A stretch of 64,000 nucleotides of DNA, taken from assembly GCA_965248765.1 (NCBI GenBank), contig CBDFKF010000002.1, positions 1 through 64,000 of the forward strand, written 5' to 3'. This DNA is from CBDFKF01 sp965248765. GTDB taxonomy: Bacteria; Pseudomonadota; Alphaproteobacteria; VGEJ01. The translations under genes and the position numbers were made by a program. The notes under the pieces were generated by a model, which made no database searches, had not been told where the DNA came from, and saw only the letters and a list, made by a program, of their open reading frames with translations. The first letter of the stretch is position 1. Each line of letters opens with the position of its first letter. This document shows positions 20,026-29,162 of this stretch, piece after piece.

Positions 20026-22719
20026 TCACGCCGCCTCCGCCAAGATATTGCGCATGACGTACTGCAGCACGCCGCCGTGCTGGAAGTACACAACCTCATC
20101 CTCCGTGTCGATGCGGCACACGAGGTCGATCTCAGTCGTTCGACCGTTGGCCCGGTTAATCCGGCACGTCAGCTTCATGCCGGGCTTGAGACCGCCCTCC
20201 AGCCCGGTGATGTCGAAGCGTTCGCTGCCGTCGAGCTTGAGCGTCCGGCGGTCTACGCCGGACGGGAAGACGAGCGGGACCACTCCCATACCGACAAGGT
20301 TGGAGCGGTGAATGCGCTCGAAGCTCTCAGCAATCACGGCCCGCACGCCCAAGAGGCGCGTGCCCTTCGCCGCCCAGTCCCGCGAGGAGCCCGTGCCGTA
20401 TTCCTTGCCCGCGATCACCAACAGCGGCACGCCATCGGCCACGTATTTCATGGCTGCCTGGTAGATCGACATCTCCGTGCCATCGGGCACGTGGCGCGTG
20501 ATGCCACCCTCGGTTCCGGGCGCGAGCTCGTTGCGCAGACGGATGTTGGCGAACGTGCCGCGCATCATCACCTCGTGATTGCCACGGCGCGAGCCGAAGG
20601 AGTTGAACTCGACCGCCTTGACCTTTTTCTCGAGCAGGTGCTCGCCGGCCGGCCCGTCGGCGTTGATGGCTCCGGCGGGCGAGATGTGATCGGTGGTGAT
20701 GCTATCGCCCAAGAGCGCCAAGAGACGGGCACCGTGGATGTCGCGCAAGGCGCCGGGCGCTGCTGCCATCCCGGTAAAGAAGGGTGGTTGCTTAACGTAG
20801 GTCGAGCGCCGATCCCATTTGTACGTTAGCCCCTTCGGCGATTTCATGCTGCGCCATGATCGATCGCCGCTGAAGACATCGCCATACTGTTTGCGGAACA
20901 TCGAAGCCGTCACCGACCGTCGAATGGTCGCGTGGATCTCGCGATTGCTCGGCCAGACGTCCTTGAGATACACCGGCTGGCCGTCGCGGCCGAGGCCGAG
21001 CGGCTCCTTCGTGATGTCGATCTTCATGGACCCGGCGATTGCGTACGCGACCACCAGCATCGGCGAGGCCAAATAATTGGCTTTGACCTGCGGGTTGACG
21101 CGACCCTCGAAGTTGCGATTGCCGGAAAGTACGGAACACACGACGAGATCGTTGTCCGTCACCGCCTTGGCGACCGGTTCCGGTAGCGGGCCGGAGTTGC
21201 CGATACACGTCGTGCAGCCATAGCCGACCAGGTTGAAGCCGAGCTTGTTGAGATCTTTCTGCAGGCCCGCCTTGGCGAGGTAATCGGTGACCACCTTCGA
21301 GCCCGGCGCCAGCGAGGTCTTGACCCAGGGCTTGACCTTGAGGCCCCGGGCCACAGCGTTACGCGCCACCAGCCCGGCGCCGAGCATCACGCTCGGATTC
21401 GAGGTGTTCGTACAGCTGGTGATCGCGGCAATGACGACATCGCCGTGGCCAAGGTCGTGGTCGGTGCCGGCGACCGCTGCGCGGCGGGCGCCGGCGCGTT
21501 TGCCGAATCCACCTATCAGCTCCCTGCCGAACGCTGGCGCTGCGGACGACAGCGGCACCCGGTCCTGCGGGCGCTTGGGACCGGCGAGGCTCGGCTCCAC
21601 TTTGGCTATGTCCAACCCGAGCGTCGAGGTGAACACCGGGTCGGGCGTGCGCGCCGTGCGCCACATCCCCTGGGCCTTGGCGTAGGCCTCGACCAGGGCG
21701 ATACGACCGGGCTTGCGCCCCGTCGCCTTGAGATAGGCGATGGTCTCCTTGTCGATCGGGAAGAAACCACAGGTCGCGCCATACTCGGGCGCCATATTGG
21801 CGAGGGTGGCGCGGTCAGCCAGCGAGAGCTGATCGAGGCCGGGGCCGAAGAACTCCACGAACTTGCCGACCACACCTTTCTTGCGCAGCATCTCGGTTAC
21901 GGTCAGCACGAGGTCGGTGGCGGTCGTCCCCTCGCGCAACTTGCCGGTAAGCTTGAAGCCCACGACCTCCGGCAAGCGCATCGAAATCGGCTGACCCAGC
22001 ATCGCCGCCTCTGCCTCGATGCCACCGACGCCCCAGCCGAGGACGGCGAGGCCGTTGACCATGGTGGTGTGCGAATCGGTGCCGACGAGGGTGTCGGGAT
22101 AGGCCAGCGTCCGCCGGCCTTCCTTTCCGGTCCACACCACCTCGGCAAGGTATTCGAGGTTGACCTGGTGGCAGATGCCGGTGCCCGGCGGCACCACGCG
22201 GAAGTTGTCAAACGCCTCCTGCCCCCACCGCAGAAACGCGTAGCGCTCACTGTTCCGCTCGTACTCTCGCGCAACGTTCGCCGCGAAAGCTCTCCGATTG
22301 CCGAACTGATCGACCATCACCGAGTGATCGATGACGAGGTCCACTGGCGAGAGCGGGTTGATCCGCTGCGGATCGCCCCCCATCGCACCGACGGCATCGC
22401 GCATGGCGGCCAGGTCGGCGACGGCTGGCACACCCGTGAAGTCTTGCATCAAGACCCGGGCCGGCCGGTAGGCGATCTCGCGGCTGGAGCGGCGCCGCTT
22501 GAGCCACGCCGTCACCGCCCTGGCGTCGGCGACCGTCACCGTGCGGCCATCCTCATACCGCAGCAGGTTCTCCAAGAGCACCTTGAGCGAGAACGGCAGC
22601 TGCGAGGTATCGCCGATGCCAGCTTTCTCCGCCGCCTTCAGGCTGAAGTAGTCGTACTTGGTCCTGCCGACCGTCAGCGTGCGGCGGGTCTTGAGCGAAT
22701 CATGGCCGGAACGTGCCAC
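20026..22719 (-). CDS. acnA: aconitate hydratase A
   Basis: A protein of about 897 residues, normal for AcnA. The 4Fe-4S cluster cysteines are in SCTNTSNPSVML and GYGCTTCIGNSGPL. Other family blocks are LVGTDSHTTMVNGL, CSVLSGNRNFEGRVNP and the swivelling-domain YGTGSSRDWAAKG. It isomerises citrate to isocitrate through cis-aconitate in the cytoplasm. I chose the GTG at 22719 because GAGGGGGG lies just upstream and the family N-terminus (HDSLKTRRTLTVG) follows closely; an upstream in-frame ATG would add 14 non-conserved residues. Confidence 0.95.
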   Translation of the reverse strand: MARSGHDSLKTRRTLTVGRTKYDYFSLKAAEKAGIGDTSQLPFSLKVLLENLLRYEDGRTVTVADARAVTAWLKRRRSSREIAYRPARVLMQDFTGVPAVADLAAMRDAVGAMGGDPQRINPLSPVDLVIDHSVMVDQFGNRRAFAANVAREYERNSERYAFLRWGQEAFDNFRVVPPGTGICHQVNLEYLAEVVWTGKEGRRTLAYPDTLVGTDSHTTMVNGLAVLGWGVGGIEAEAAMLGQPISMRLPEVVGFKLTGKLREGTTATDLVLTVTEMLRKKGVVGKFVEFFGPGLDQLSLADRATLANMAPEYGATCGFFPIDKETIAYLKATGRKPGRIALVEAYAKAQGMWRTARTPDPVFTSTLGLDIAKVEPSLAGPKRPQDRVPLSSAAPAFGRELIGGFGKRAGARRAAVAGTDHDLGHGDVVIAAITSCTNTSNPSVMLGAGLVARNAVARGLKVKPWVKTSLAPGSKVVTDYLAKAGLQKDLNKLGFNLVGYGCTTCIGNSGPLPEPVAKAVTDNDLVVCSVLSGNRNFEGRVNPQVKANYLASPMLVVAYAIAGSMKIDITKEPLGLGRDGQPVYLKDVWPSNREIHATIRRSVTASMFRKQYGDVFSGDRSWRSMKSPKGLTYKWDRRSTYVKQPPFFTGMAAAPGALRDIHGARLLALLGDSITTDHISPAGAINADGPAGEHLLEKKVKAVEFNSFGSRRGNHEVMMRGTFANIRLRNELAPGTEGGITRHVPDGTEMSIYQAAMKYVADGVPLLVIAGKEYGTGSSRDWAAKGTRLLGVRAVIAESFERIHRSNLVGMGVVPLVFPSGVDRRTLKLDGSERFDITGLEGGLKPGMKLTCRINRANGRTTEIDLVCRIDTEDEVVYFQHGGVLQYVMRNILAEAA

Positions 22720-22904
22720 GGCAACCCCCCTCGTTGGGCCTTCCCGGGAATGGCGCCGCACCCCGTGCGCGAGTGCGGCGCCACCGATAAGTCTATCACG
22801 GCGGCCCTGCCCGATCGCTAGTCTTGGCCGCCTTGCCCGGCGACGGCTTTGCCGTGGTTGTGCCTTTCTGCTACTCCGAGATCCGAACGCATGGGGTGTC
22901 GGCT

Positions 22905-23021
22905 ATGACGGTGAGGATTGACCGCACCGGACCGGTTTGGGCGGTCATTCTCGATCGACCCGCTGCACGCACTGCGGTCGACCAGCCGACCGTTGAAACG
23001 TCGAGGCCAGCCGCGCCATGA
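22905..23021 (+). pseudogene. enoyl-CoA hydratase (crotonase) N-terminal remnant
   Basis: This 38-codon frame begins MTVRIDRTGPVWAVILDRP and continues AARTAVD, a clear match to the first ~30 residues of enoyl-CoA hydratases (consensus VILDRPEARNAVD). Immediately after, the crotonase similarity is lost, and the frame ends in a TGA that overlaps the ccmA ATG as ATGA. The remaining ~220 residues of the enzyme are absent. It is most likely a deletion remnant that now acts, if translated, as a short leader coupled to ccmA. Confidence 0.7.
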
Positions 23022-23635
23022 GCTTCGTCGGACGCGACCTCGCCTGCATCCGCGGCGAGCGCGTCGTCTTTGAAGGGTTGGGCTTCGCGCTCGGCGCCGG
23101 CGAAGCCCTGGTGATCCGCGGGCCGAACGGCACCGGGAAGTCGAGCCTGCTGCGCCTGGCGGCCGGCCTGCTGCGCCCCGCGGCCGGCACCCTATCTTGG
23201 GACGGCATCGACATCGCCGGGGACCCCGAGGCCCACGCCGCCCGCCTGTGGTACCTGGGCCATCTCGACGCCGTCAAACCGGCGCTCACCGTCGCGACGA
23301 ACCTGAGCTTCTGGGCCGGATTGCGCGGGCCGCGCGACTCGCGCCCGATCGCCGGCGCGCTCGAACGCTTTGATTTGGCCCACGTTGGGGAGGCTCCGGC
23401 GCGCCTACTCTCAGCCGGGCAACGGCGTCGCCTCGCGCTCGCTCGCCTGGCGGCCGCCCCGGCACAGCTTTGGTGCCTCGATGAACCGACCGTCACGCTT
23501 GATGAGACGGCGGTTCGCTCTCTCATCGCACTGATAGCCGAGCACCGAGCGGAAGGCGGGCGCGTGCTCATCGCCACCCACCACGACCTCGATCTTGAGG
23601 GAGCGGACGAGCTGCGGCTCGGGCCGGGCGCTTGA
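23018..23635 (+). CDS. ccmA: haem exporter ATP-binding protein CcmA
   Basis: A 205-residue ABC ATPase with Walker A GPNGTGKSSLLRL (about residue 36), a Q-loop region, the signature LSAGQRRRLALARL (about 128), Walker B LWCLDEP and the switch His in IATHHDLDL. With CcmB it forms the ABC part of the System I apparatus that releases holo-CcmE from CcmCD. It is the first gene of the ccm cluster. Its ATG overlaps the stop of a crotonase fragment upstream, and its TGA overlaps the ccmB ATG. Confidence 0.95.
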   Translation: MSFVGRDLACIRGERVVFEGLGFALGAGEALVIRGPNGTGKSSLLRLAAGLLRPAAGTLSWDGIDIAGDPEAHAARLWYLGHLDAVKPALTVATNLSFWAGLRGPRDSRPIAGALERFDLAHVGEAPARLLSAGQRRRLALARLAAAPAQLWCLDEPTVTLDETAVRSLIALIAEHRAEGGRVLIATHHDLDLEGADELRLGPGA

Positions 23636-24300
23636 TGCGACGGTTCGGGCTGATCGTCGGGCGCGACCTGACGCTCGCGATGCGGCAAGGCAGCGCCAGC
23701 ACCCATGTCGTCGTCTTCTTCGTCCTCACGGTCACGCTGTTCCCGCTCGGCATCGGCCCCGAGAGCGAGCTGTTGGCGCGGATCGCTGGTGGCATGGTCT
23801 GGGTCGCCGCGCTGTTGGCGGCGCTGCTCTCCCTCGATCGCCTGTTCCAGGCGGACTTCGAAGACGGCAGTCTTGATCTGTTGGCACTGTCGGGACAGCC
23901 GCTCACCGTCACCGTGGCTGCCAAATGCCTCGCTCATTGGCTTACCACCGGGGTGCCGTTGATCGTCGTGAGCCCGCTGTTGGCGTTCTTGATGAACCTG
24001 AGTGCCGAGGGCTACCTCACCCTCATCGCTACAATGGCGCTCGGTACTCCCACACTCAGCTTGATTGGGGCAATCGGCGCCGCACTTACCCTAGGCGTAC
24101 GACGTGGCGGCGTGATTCTCTCGCTCCTGGTTTTGCCTCTGTACATCCCGGTTCTGATCTTCGGGGTCGGTGCGGTCGAAGCGCGCGTCCACGGACTCGG
24201 AGCGGCCTCCCACCTCATGATCCTTGGCGCCATTCTGATCGCCGCGTTGGTGCTCGCGCCCCTCGCGGCCGCAGCCGCGGTCCGCCTCAATCTCGACTGA
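23632..24300 (+). CDS. ccmB: haem exporter permease CcmB
   Basis: A 222-residue inner-membrane protein with about six helices. It starts with the family-typical basic stretch (LIVGRDLTLAMRQG) and contains FFVLTVTLFPLGIGPE and LYIPVLIFG. It is the permease partner of CcmA. The start overlaps the ccmA stop by four bases (ATGA). The ccm series on the plus strand is broken right after this gene by an antisense gene before ccmC resumes. Confidence 0.95.
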   Translation: MMRRFGLIVGRDLTLAMRQGSASTHVVVFFVLTVTLFPLGIGPESELLARIAGGMVWVAALLAALLSLDRLFQADFEDGSLDLLALSGQPLTVTVAAKCLAHWLTTGVPLIVVSPLLAFLMNLSAEGYLTLIATMALGTPTLSLIGAIGAALTLGVRRGGVILSLLVLPLYIPVLIFGVGAVEARVHGLGAASHLMILGAILIAALVLAPLAAAAAVRLNLD

Positions 24301-24308
24301 GCCTCGGC

Positions 24309-24941
24309 TCAGTACATGTTGTTGCGGTAGTCGTCCTCAAGCAGCTCGTCCACCTCTTCGGGCGTGAACTCGGTGTTCTTGGTTTGCTCGAGGATCGCTC
24401 GACCGATGTTGGGGAAATCGCTGCGCGCGTGGAATTCTTCCTCGTCCCACAGCTTCGAGCGCTTGAGCGCCTTGGCACAGTGGAGGAAGGCCTCGTTCAC
24501 CTTCACCTTGATCGCGAGCTTGGGCACCTTGCGGTTGACCGCCATCGTGGCCAAGAGCTCGGGGTCGCGGATCACTTCGGCGCGGCCGTTGACTCGCAAC
24601 GTCTCCTCGAGTCCTGGCACGAAGAACAAGAGCCCGACGCTCGGGTTGTCGACGATGTTCGACAGCGAATCAGCGCGGCGGTTCCCCGGCCGCTCCGGGA
24701 TCAGGATCGTCTCATCGTCCAGCACCTGGACGAAGCCCGGTGGATCGCCGCGCGGCGAGACGTCGCCACGGCCCGTCGCATCGGCGGTACCGAGACAGAG
24801 GAACGGTGACATGCCGATGAACTTCCGGCACAGCGGGTCGAGTTTCGGCAACGACTTGGTGACGGCGAGGTCCATTGGCTCGCCAACGAGCTCTCTCAGC
24901 GCCCCCTTGGTGGCAAGCGGTGCGGTCATCTCCTCCGTCAT
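24309..24941 (-). CDS. pyridoxamine 5'-phosphate oxidase-like FMN-binding split-barrel protein
   Basis: A 210-residue protein of the PPOX/FMN split-barrel group (MSMEG_1061-like), recognised from FIGMSPFLCLGTADATGRGDVSPRGDPPG, broken here by no gaps, and from PERPGNRRADSLSNIV, NPSVGLLFFVPG and LRVNGRAEVI. Relatives bind FMN or F420 and reduce small molecules; the substrate is unknown. The ATG at 24941 has AGAGAGGAA upstream. It sits antisense between ccmB and ccmC, ending 9 nt after ccmB, so it splits what is usually a continuous operon. Confidence 0.82.
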   Translation of the reverse strand: MTEEMTAPLATKGALRELVGEPMDLAVTKSLPKLDPLCRKFIGMSPFLCLGTADATGRGDVSPRGDPPGFVQVLDDETILIPERPGNRRADSLSNIVDNPSVGLLFFVPGLEETLRVNGRAEVIRDPELLATMAVNRKVPKLAIKVKVNEAFLHCAKALKRSKLWDEEEFHARSDFPNIGRAILEQTKNTEFTPEEVDELLEDDYRNNMY

Positions 24942-25060
24942 GGGTTCCTCTCTTCGCGACACGGTTGTTGGCGACACGGCGGAGGCGCACCTTAACAACA
25001 GGTTGTGAGCGCGACAACGCGACCTTGCCCCGGATCGGCGGCTCGGAGTAAACCTGCCCG

Positions 25061-25816
25061 ATGACCGCACGGCGCGCCGCCACCCTGCACCGGTTTGCCA
25101 ACCCGGCCCGGTTCATGCGGCTCTCGGCGGCGGTGCTGCCATGGAGCGCGGGTGCCACGGCGGTGCTGCTGTTGGTGGGCCTCTACCTCGCGTTGTTCGT
25201 AGCACCCCCCGATTACCAGCAGGGTGAGAGCGCGCGGATAATGTTCGTCCACGTGCCCTCCGCGTGGATGTCGTTGTTCGTCTATGGGGCTATGGCCTTG
25301 GCGAGTGCTACGGCATTGATCTGGAGGCATCCGCTCGCGGACCTCGTCGCCAAGTCGTGCGCGCCGATCGGTGCCAGCTTTACCGCGATGGCGCTGATTA
25401 CCGGTGCGCTGTGGGGCCAGCCGATGTGGGGAACGTGGTGGGTGTGGGATGCGCGCCTTACCTCGGTCCTGATCCTCTTCTTCCTTTACCTCGGCTACCT
25501 CGCTCTGTGGCAATCGATCGAGGACCCGACCAAGGCTGCACGCGCCGCCGCCATCCTGGCGATCGTCGGCGTGGTCAATCTGCCGATCATCAAGTTCTCC
25601 GTGGACTGGTGGAACACGCTCCACCAGCCGGCGAGCGTCCTGAAGCTCTCGGGCTCGACGATGCATCCCTCGATGCTCTGGCCGCTGCTGGTGATGGCGC
25701 TAGGGTTCACCGCCTTCTTCGTAACCGTCCTCATCATCAAGGTGCAGCGCGAGGTGATTGCGCGAAAGGTCCGCTCGCTGCGGCTGCGGGCCAGCGCGGT
25801 CCCGGCCACCGGTTGA
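25061..25816 (+). CDS. ccmC: haem lyase/exporter subunit CcmC
   Basis: A 251-residue inner-membrane protein with six helices and the tryptophan-rich periplasmic motif WGTWWVWDARLTS (WWD domain) that holds haem for transfer to CcmE. The flanking histidine ligands are expected in FVHVPSAWMS and GSTMHPSML. Its long basic N-terminal arm is cytoplasmic. It restarts the ccm series after the antisense FMN-barrel gene. A 174-nt gap with a candidate promoter separates it from ccmD. Confidence 0.95.
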   Translation: MTARRAATLHRFANPARFMRLSAAVLPWSAGATAVLLLVGLYLALFVAPPDYQQGESARIMFVHVPSAWMSLFVYGAMALASATALIWRHPLADLVAKSCAPIGASFTAMALITGALWGQPMWGTWWVWDARLTSVLILFFLYLGYLALWQSIEDPTKAARAAAILAIVGVVNLPIIKFSVDWWNTLHQPASVLKLSGSTMHPSMLWPLLVMALGFTAFFVTVLIIKVQREVIARKVRSLRLRASAVPATG

Positions 25817-25885
25817 GCCAAGAGCCCTCGCCCGACAACCCTGCGCTGCCAAGGCTGACGGCGTTCAACAGCCTCACCGGGCCCG

Positions 25886-25913
25886 CTGGACGCTTCTCGA
25901 AACCGGCCTATAT
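25886..25913 (+). promoter_or_regulatory. candidate promoter upstream of ccmD
   Basis: CTGGAC (25886-25891) and CTATAT (25908-25913) are separated by 16 nt. They match the alphaproteobacterial housekeeping consensus CTTGAC-N17-CTATAT with one mismatch in the -35 box and a perfect -10 box. The pair lies in the only sizeable gap within ccmC-ccmI and would drive ccmDEFGHI separately. A 12-bp palindrome (GATCCGCGGATC) follows about 20 nt downstream. Confidence 0.45.
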
Positions 25914-25990
25914 AGTGAGCGTTGGAACGAGATCCGCGGATCGGCGTTTTTGGGCGGGCGCCCCGACCGGGCGAAAGGCACTCCGCAGCT

Positions 25991-26209
25991 TTGGAATCTT
26001 TGTCGAGCTTCTTGGAGATGGGCGGCTATGCCGCCTATGTCTGGCCCGCCTTCGGCGTTGGCGCCGCCATCATGGCGTGGTTAGTGGTGAGCAGCCATCG
26101 CGCGCTCGGACACGAAAAGCGCCTGCTCGAGCGGCTCGAAGCCGGTGGCGCTCGCCGCCGACGCACGACCACCAGTGCCACGGCCGACGAGGTCGAAGGT
26201 GACGCGTAA
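25991..26209 (+). CDS. ccmD: haem exporter subunit CcmD
   Basis: A 72-residue protein with one membrane helix. The segment ESLSSFLEMGGYAAYVWPAF followed by a hydrophobic span and a basic cytoplasmic tail (RALGHEKRLLERL) is diagnostic of CcmD. I place the start at the TTG of 25991 because family members begin with the ESLxxFLxMGGY stretch; an ATG at 26018 would remove it. CcmD is a small partner of CcmC required for release of haem-loaded CcmE. Its stop overlaps the ccmE start. Confidence 0.85.
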   Translation: MESLSSFLEMGGYAAYVWPAFGVGAAIMAWLVVSSHRALGHEKRLLERLEAGGARRRRTTTSATADEVEGDA

Positions 26210-26642
26210 GCGCCGTCGGTTGATCGTCGTGTTAGCCGGCATGGGTGCGCTCGGCATCGCCGCGACGCTGGTCCTCAACGCCTTCGAGGACAGTTTGGTT
26301 TTCTTCTACAGCCCGACCGACGTTGCCGAGCGCGGCATCGCGCCCGAGGCACGTATTCGCCTCGGCGGTCTTGTCGAGGAGGAAAGCGTTACCCGAGAAG
26401 CCGACGGATTGACCACCACCTTCCGTATCACCGACCTCAGCCACGTTGTTCCGGTCAGCTACACCGGAATCCTGCCTGACCTCTTTCGTGAGGGACAGGG
26501 AGTGGTCGCCGAAGGCCGACTTGGCACCAACGGTGTGTTCGTGGCCTCGGAGGTCCTGGCCAAGCACGATGAGACCTACATGCCGCCCGAGGTCGCCGAA
26601 GCCCTCAAGAAATCGGGCCAATGGAAGGGGGCGACGCGGTGA
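26199..26642 (+). CDS. ccmE: haem chaperone CcmE
   Basis: A 147-residue protein: a short basic N-terminus (TRKRRR), one membrane anchor (about residues 8-28), then a periplasmic OB-fold domain. The haem-attaching His is in LAKHDETYMPPEV. VFFYSPTDVAE, VRLGGLVEE-type and SYTGILPDLFREGQG blocks are typical. It carries haem from CcmCD to CcmF. The GTG start at 26199 overlaps the end of ccmD by 11 nt and gives the canonical MTRKRRRL beginning. The stop overlaps the ccmF GTG. Confidence 0.94.
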   Translation: MTRKRRRLIVVLAGMGALGIAATLVLNAFEDSLVFFYSPTDVAERGIAPEARIRLGGLVEEESVTREADGLTTTFRITDLSHVVPVSYTGILPDLFREGQGVVAEGRLGTNGVFVASEVLAKHDETYMPPEVAEALKKSGQWKGATR

Positions 26643-28630
26643 TCGGCGAGGTCGGACATTACGCCCTGATACTCGCCCTCGTGCTAGCGCTGGTGCAGAG
26701 CACTTTGCCGCTCATCGGTGCCCAGCGCGGCATCGAAGCATGGGTGGGCCTCGCCCGACCAGCGGCGCTCGCGCAGTTCGGCTTCATCCTCATCGCCTTC
26801 GGCGCGCTGATGACAGGCTACATCGTCTCGGATTTCTCGATCGAGAACGTCGCCGCCAACTCGCACACCGCCAAGCCGCTCCTCTACAAGATCAGCGGCG
26901 TGTGGGGAAACCACGAAGGTTCGCTGGTCCTGTGGGTCCTGATACTCGCGATCTTCGGCGCGGCCGTTGCCTTGTTCGGCGCCAATCTCCCGCCCACGCT
27001 GCGCGCCCGGGTGCTTGCGGTGCAGGCATTGATTGCCGTCGGCTTTCTTCTATTTACGCTCATCACCTCCAACCCGTTCGCCCGCCTGCATCCGGCACCC
27101 CTTGAAGGCCAGGGCCTCAATCCGTTGCTCCAGGACCCGGGGCTCGCCTTCCACCCGCCTTTCCTCTACCTCGGCTATGTCGGCTTCTCGATGGCTTTCG
27201 CGTTCGCGATCGCCGCCCTGATCGAAGGCCGCGTTGAACCCGCGTGGGCGCGGTGGGTACGGCCGTGGACACTCGCCGCTTGGTGCTCGCTGACCATCGG
27301 CATCGCGCTCGGTAGCTGGTGGGCGTATTACGAGCTGGGCTGGGGCGGCTGGTGGTTCTGGGACCCGGTCGAGAACGCGTCTTTCATGCCGTGGCTCGCC
27401 GGCACCGCACTGCTGCACTCGGCGATCGTCGTCGAGAAGCGGGACACCCTAAAGAGCTGGGCCATCTTGCTCGCGATCGTGACCTTCTCGCTGAGCCTTT
27501 TGGGCACGTTCCTCGTCCGCTCGGGTGTCCTCACCTCGGTCCATGCTTTCGCCACCGACCCCGCCCGCGGTGTCTTCATCCTCGCCTTCCTTGTGCTCGT
27601 CATCGGCGGTTCCCTGGTGCTCTACGCGTGGCGCGCGCCGTCGTTGAAGGGAGGTGGCTTGTTCGCGCCGATCAGCCGCGAGGGCGGACTCATCCTCAAC
27701 AACCTGTTGCTGACGACGGCGTGCGCGACGGTGTTCCTGGGTACGCTCTATCCGCTTTTTCTCGATGCCGTGACCGGCGGCGAGGCCAAGGTTTCGGTCG
27801 GGCCGCCCTATTTCAACGGCACCTTCATGCCGATCATGCTGCCGCTGGTGGCCGCCGTCGCCATCGGCCCGATGCTGCCGTGGAAGCGGGCCGACCTCCT
27901 GGGCACGCTGGGCCGTCTCCGCCTTGCCTTCGTCGCCGCATTGGTCGTCGCGCTTCTGACCTGGTACTGGGCCAGTGACGGGCCGGTTCTGGCGATCCTG
28001 GGTTTGGGCCTGGCGGCGTGGCTTGCCGTCGGCGCACTGGTCGAGTTTGCCGAGCGCATCAAGATTGGCCGCGCCGCACCCGTCGATAGCTGGCGCCGCG
28101 CGCTGCGCGTGCCGCGGTCCTCCTATGGCATGACCATCGCGCACCTTGGTGTCGCCTGTACCATCCTCGGCATCACCGCCTCCACCAGCTGGCAGACCGA
28201 GAAGCTCCAGATCATGCGGCCGGGCGAGACGGTCGAGATCGCCGACTACGCGTTCCGCTTCGACGGCGTGCGCGATGTGCGCGGCCCCAACTACGATGCG
28301 ATTCGCGGCACCTTCACGGTAACGCGCGACGGCGACGGCGTCGCAATGCTCTTCCCTGAAACCCGCACTTTTGTCGATCCGCCGATGCAGACCACCGAGG
28401 CGGCAATTCGCCCCACCCTCACGGCCGATCTCTACGCGGTGGTCGGCGATCCCGATGGCGCCGGCGGCTGGGCCACCCGGCTGTATCACAAGCCATTCAT
28501 CCATTGGATCTGGTTCGGCGCTTTGATCATGACAGTCGGCGGCTTGATCTCGCTGACCGATCGACGACACCGGATCGGGGCACCCGCCCAGCGCCGAGCC
28601 GACCGCGCGCTGGCACCCGCGACGGCCTGA
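26639..28630 (+). CDS. ccmF: cytochrome c haem lyase CcmF
   Basis: A 663-residue membrane protein with many helices and the WWD motif GGWWFWDPVENASFMPWL. Flanking haem-ligand regions are recognisable (GHYALILALVLALVQS at the N-terminus; LAFHPPFLYLGYVGFS). It joins haem from CcmE to the CxxCH cysteines of apocytochrome c. The GTG start at 26639 overlaps the ccmE stop (GTGA) and has AAGGGGG upstream. Confidence 0.96.
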   Translation: MIGEVGHYALILALVLALVQSTLPLIGAQRGIEAWVGLARPAALAQFGFILIAFGALMTGYIVSDFSIENVAANSHTAKPLLYKISGVWGNHEGSLVLWVLILAIFGAAVALFGANLPPTLRARVLAVQALIAVGFLLFTLITSNPFARLHPAPLEGQGLNPLLQDPGLAFHPPFLYLGYVGFSMAFAFAIAALIEGRVEPAWARWVRPWTLAAWCSLTIGIALGSWWAYYELGWGGWWFWDPVENASFMPWLAGTALLHSAIVVEKRDTLKSWAILLAIVTFSLSLLGTFLVRSGVLTSVHAFATDPARGVFILAFLVLVIGGSLVLYAWRAPSLKGGGLFAPISREGGLILNNLLLTTACATVFLGTLYPLFLDAVTGGEAKVSVGPPYFNGTFMPIMLPLVAAVAIGPMLPWKRADLLGTLGRLRLAFVAALVVALLTWYWASDGPVLAILGLGLAAWLAVGALVEFAERIKIGRAAPVDSWRRALRVPRSSYGMTIAHLGVACTILGITASTSWQTEKLQIMRPGETVEIADYAFRFDGVRDVRGPNYDAIRGTFTVTRDGDGVAMLFPETRTFVDPPMQTTEAAIRPTLTADLYAVVGDPDGAGGWATRLYHKPFIHWIWFGALIMTVGGLISLTDRRHRIGAPAQRRADRALAPATA

Positions 28631-28634
28631 CGCG

Positions 28635-29162
28635 ATGCGCTTGCGCTTCCTGGCGCCGCTTGCGGTTTTCGTCGCGGTTGCCGTGGCCCTGGGTGTCGGT
28701 CTAACCCTCGACCCGCGCATCATTCCCACCGCCCTCAAAGGAAAACCGGTGCCTGAGTTCGCGCTCGCTGCCGTGCAGGGGCGCGACCTCGGGCTCTCCA
28801 GCGATGATCTGCGCACCGGCGATGTCACGGTGGTCAACGTGTTTGCGTCGTGGTGCGTGCCGTGCCGGGCCGAGCATCCGCTGATCCTCGAGCTCCGTCG
28901 ATCCGGCATCGTCGTGCACGGACTCAACTACAAGGACCGCCCCGATCGGGCGGCCGAGTGGCTGGATTCGTTCGGCGATCCCTACCTGCGGACGGGCGCC
29001 GACCTCGACGGCCGCGTCAGTATCGACTGGGGCGTCTACGGCGTGCCTGAGACTTTCGTCGTCAATGGCCAGGGCGTGGTTATCGAAAAGCACATCGGAC
29101 CACTCATGCCCCACGATATCGAAGCCAAGATCCTCCCCGCCATCGAACGGGCGCGGCAATGA
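28635..29162 (+). CDS. ccmG: thiol:disulfide interchange protein CcmG (DsbE)
   Basis: A 175-residue membrane-anchored thioredoxin-like protein: one N-terminal helix (about 5-24), then a periplasmic domain with FASWCVPCRAEHP (CXXC) and the cis-proline segment GVPETFVVNGQG. It keeps apocytochrome cysteines or CcmH reduced for haem attachment. It follows ccmF by 4 nt and overlaps ccmH (ATGA). Confidence 0.95.
   Translation: MRLRFLAPLAVFVAVAVALGVGLTLDPRIIPTALKGKPVPEFALAAVQGRDLGLSSDDLRTGDVTVVNVFASWCVPCRAEHPLILELRRSGIVVHGLNYKDRPDRAAEWLDSFGDPYLRTGADLDGRVSIDWGVYGVPETFVVNGQGVVIEKHIGPLMPHDIEAKILPAIERARQ

Noticed and set aside
21445..22821. 458-codon plus-strand frame over acnA
   Set aside because: Shadow of the aconitase gene; composition is His/Gln/Arg-rich and no ribosome-binding site fits.
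27449..28927. 492-codon minus-strand frame over ccmF and ccmG
   Set aside because: Antisense to clear ccm genes with low-complexity composition and no recognisable domain.
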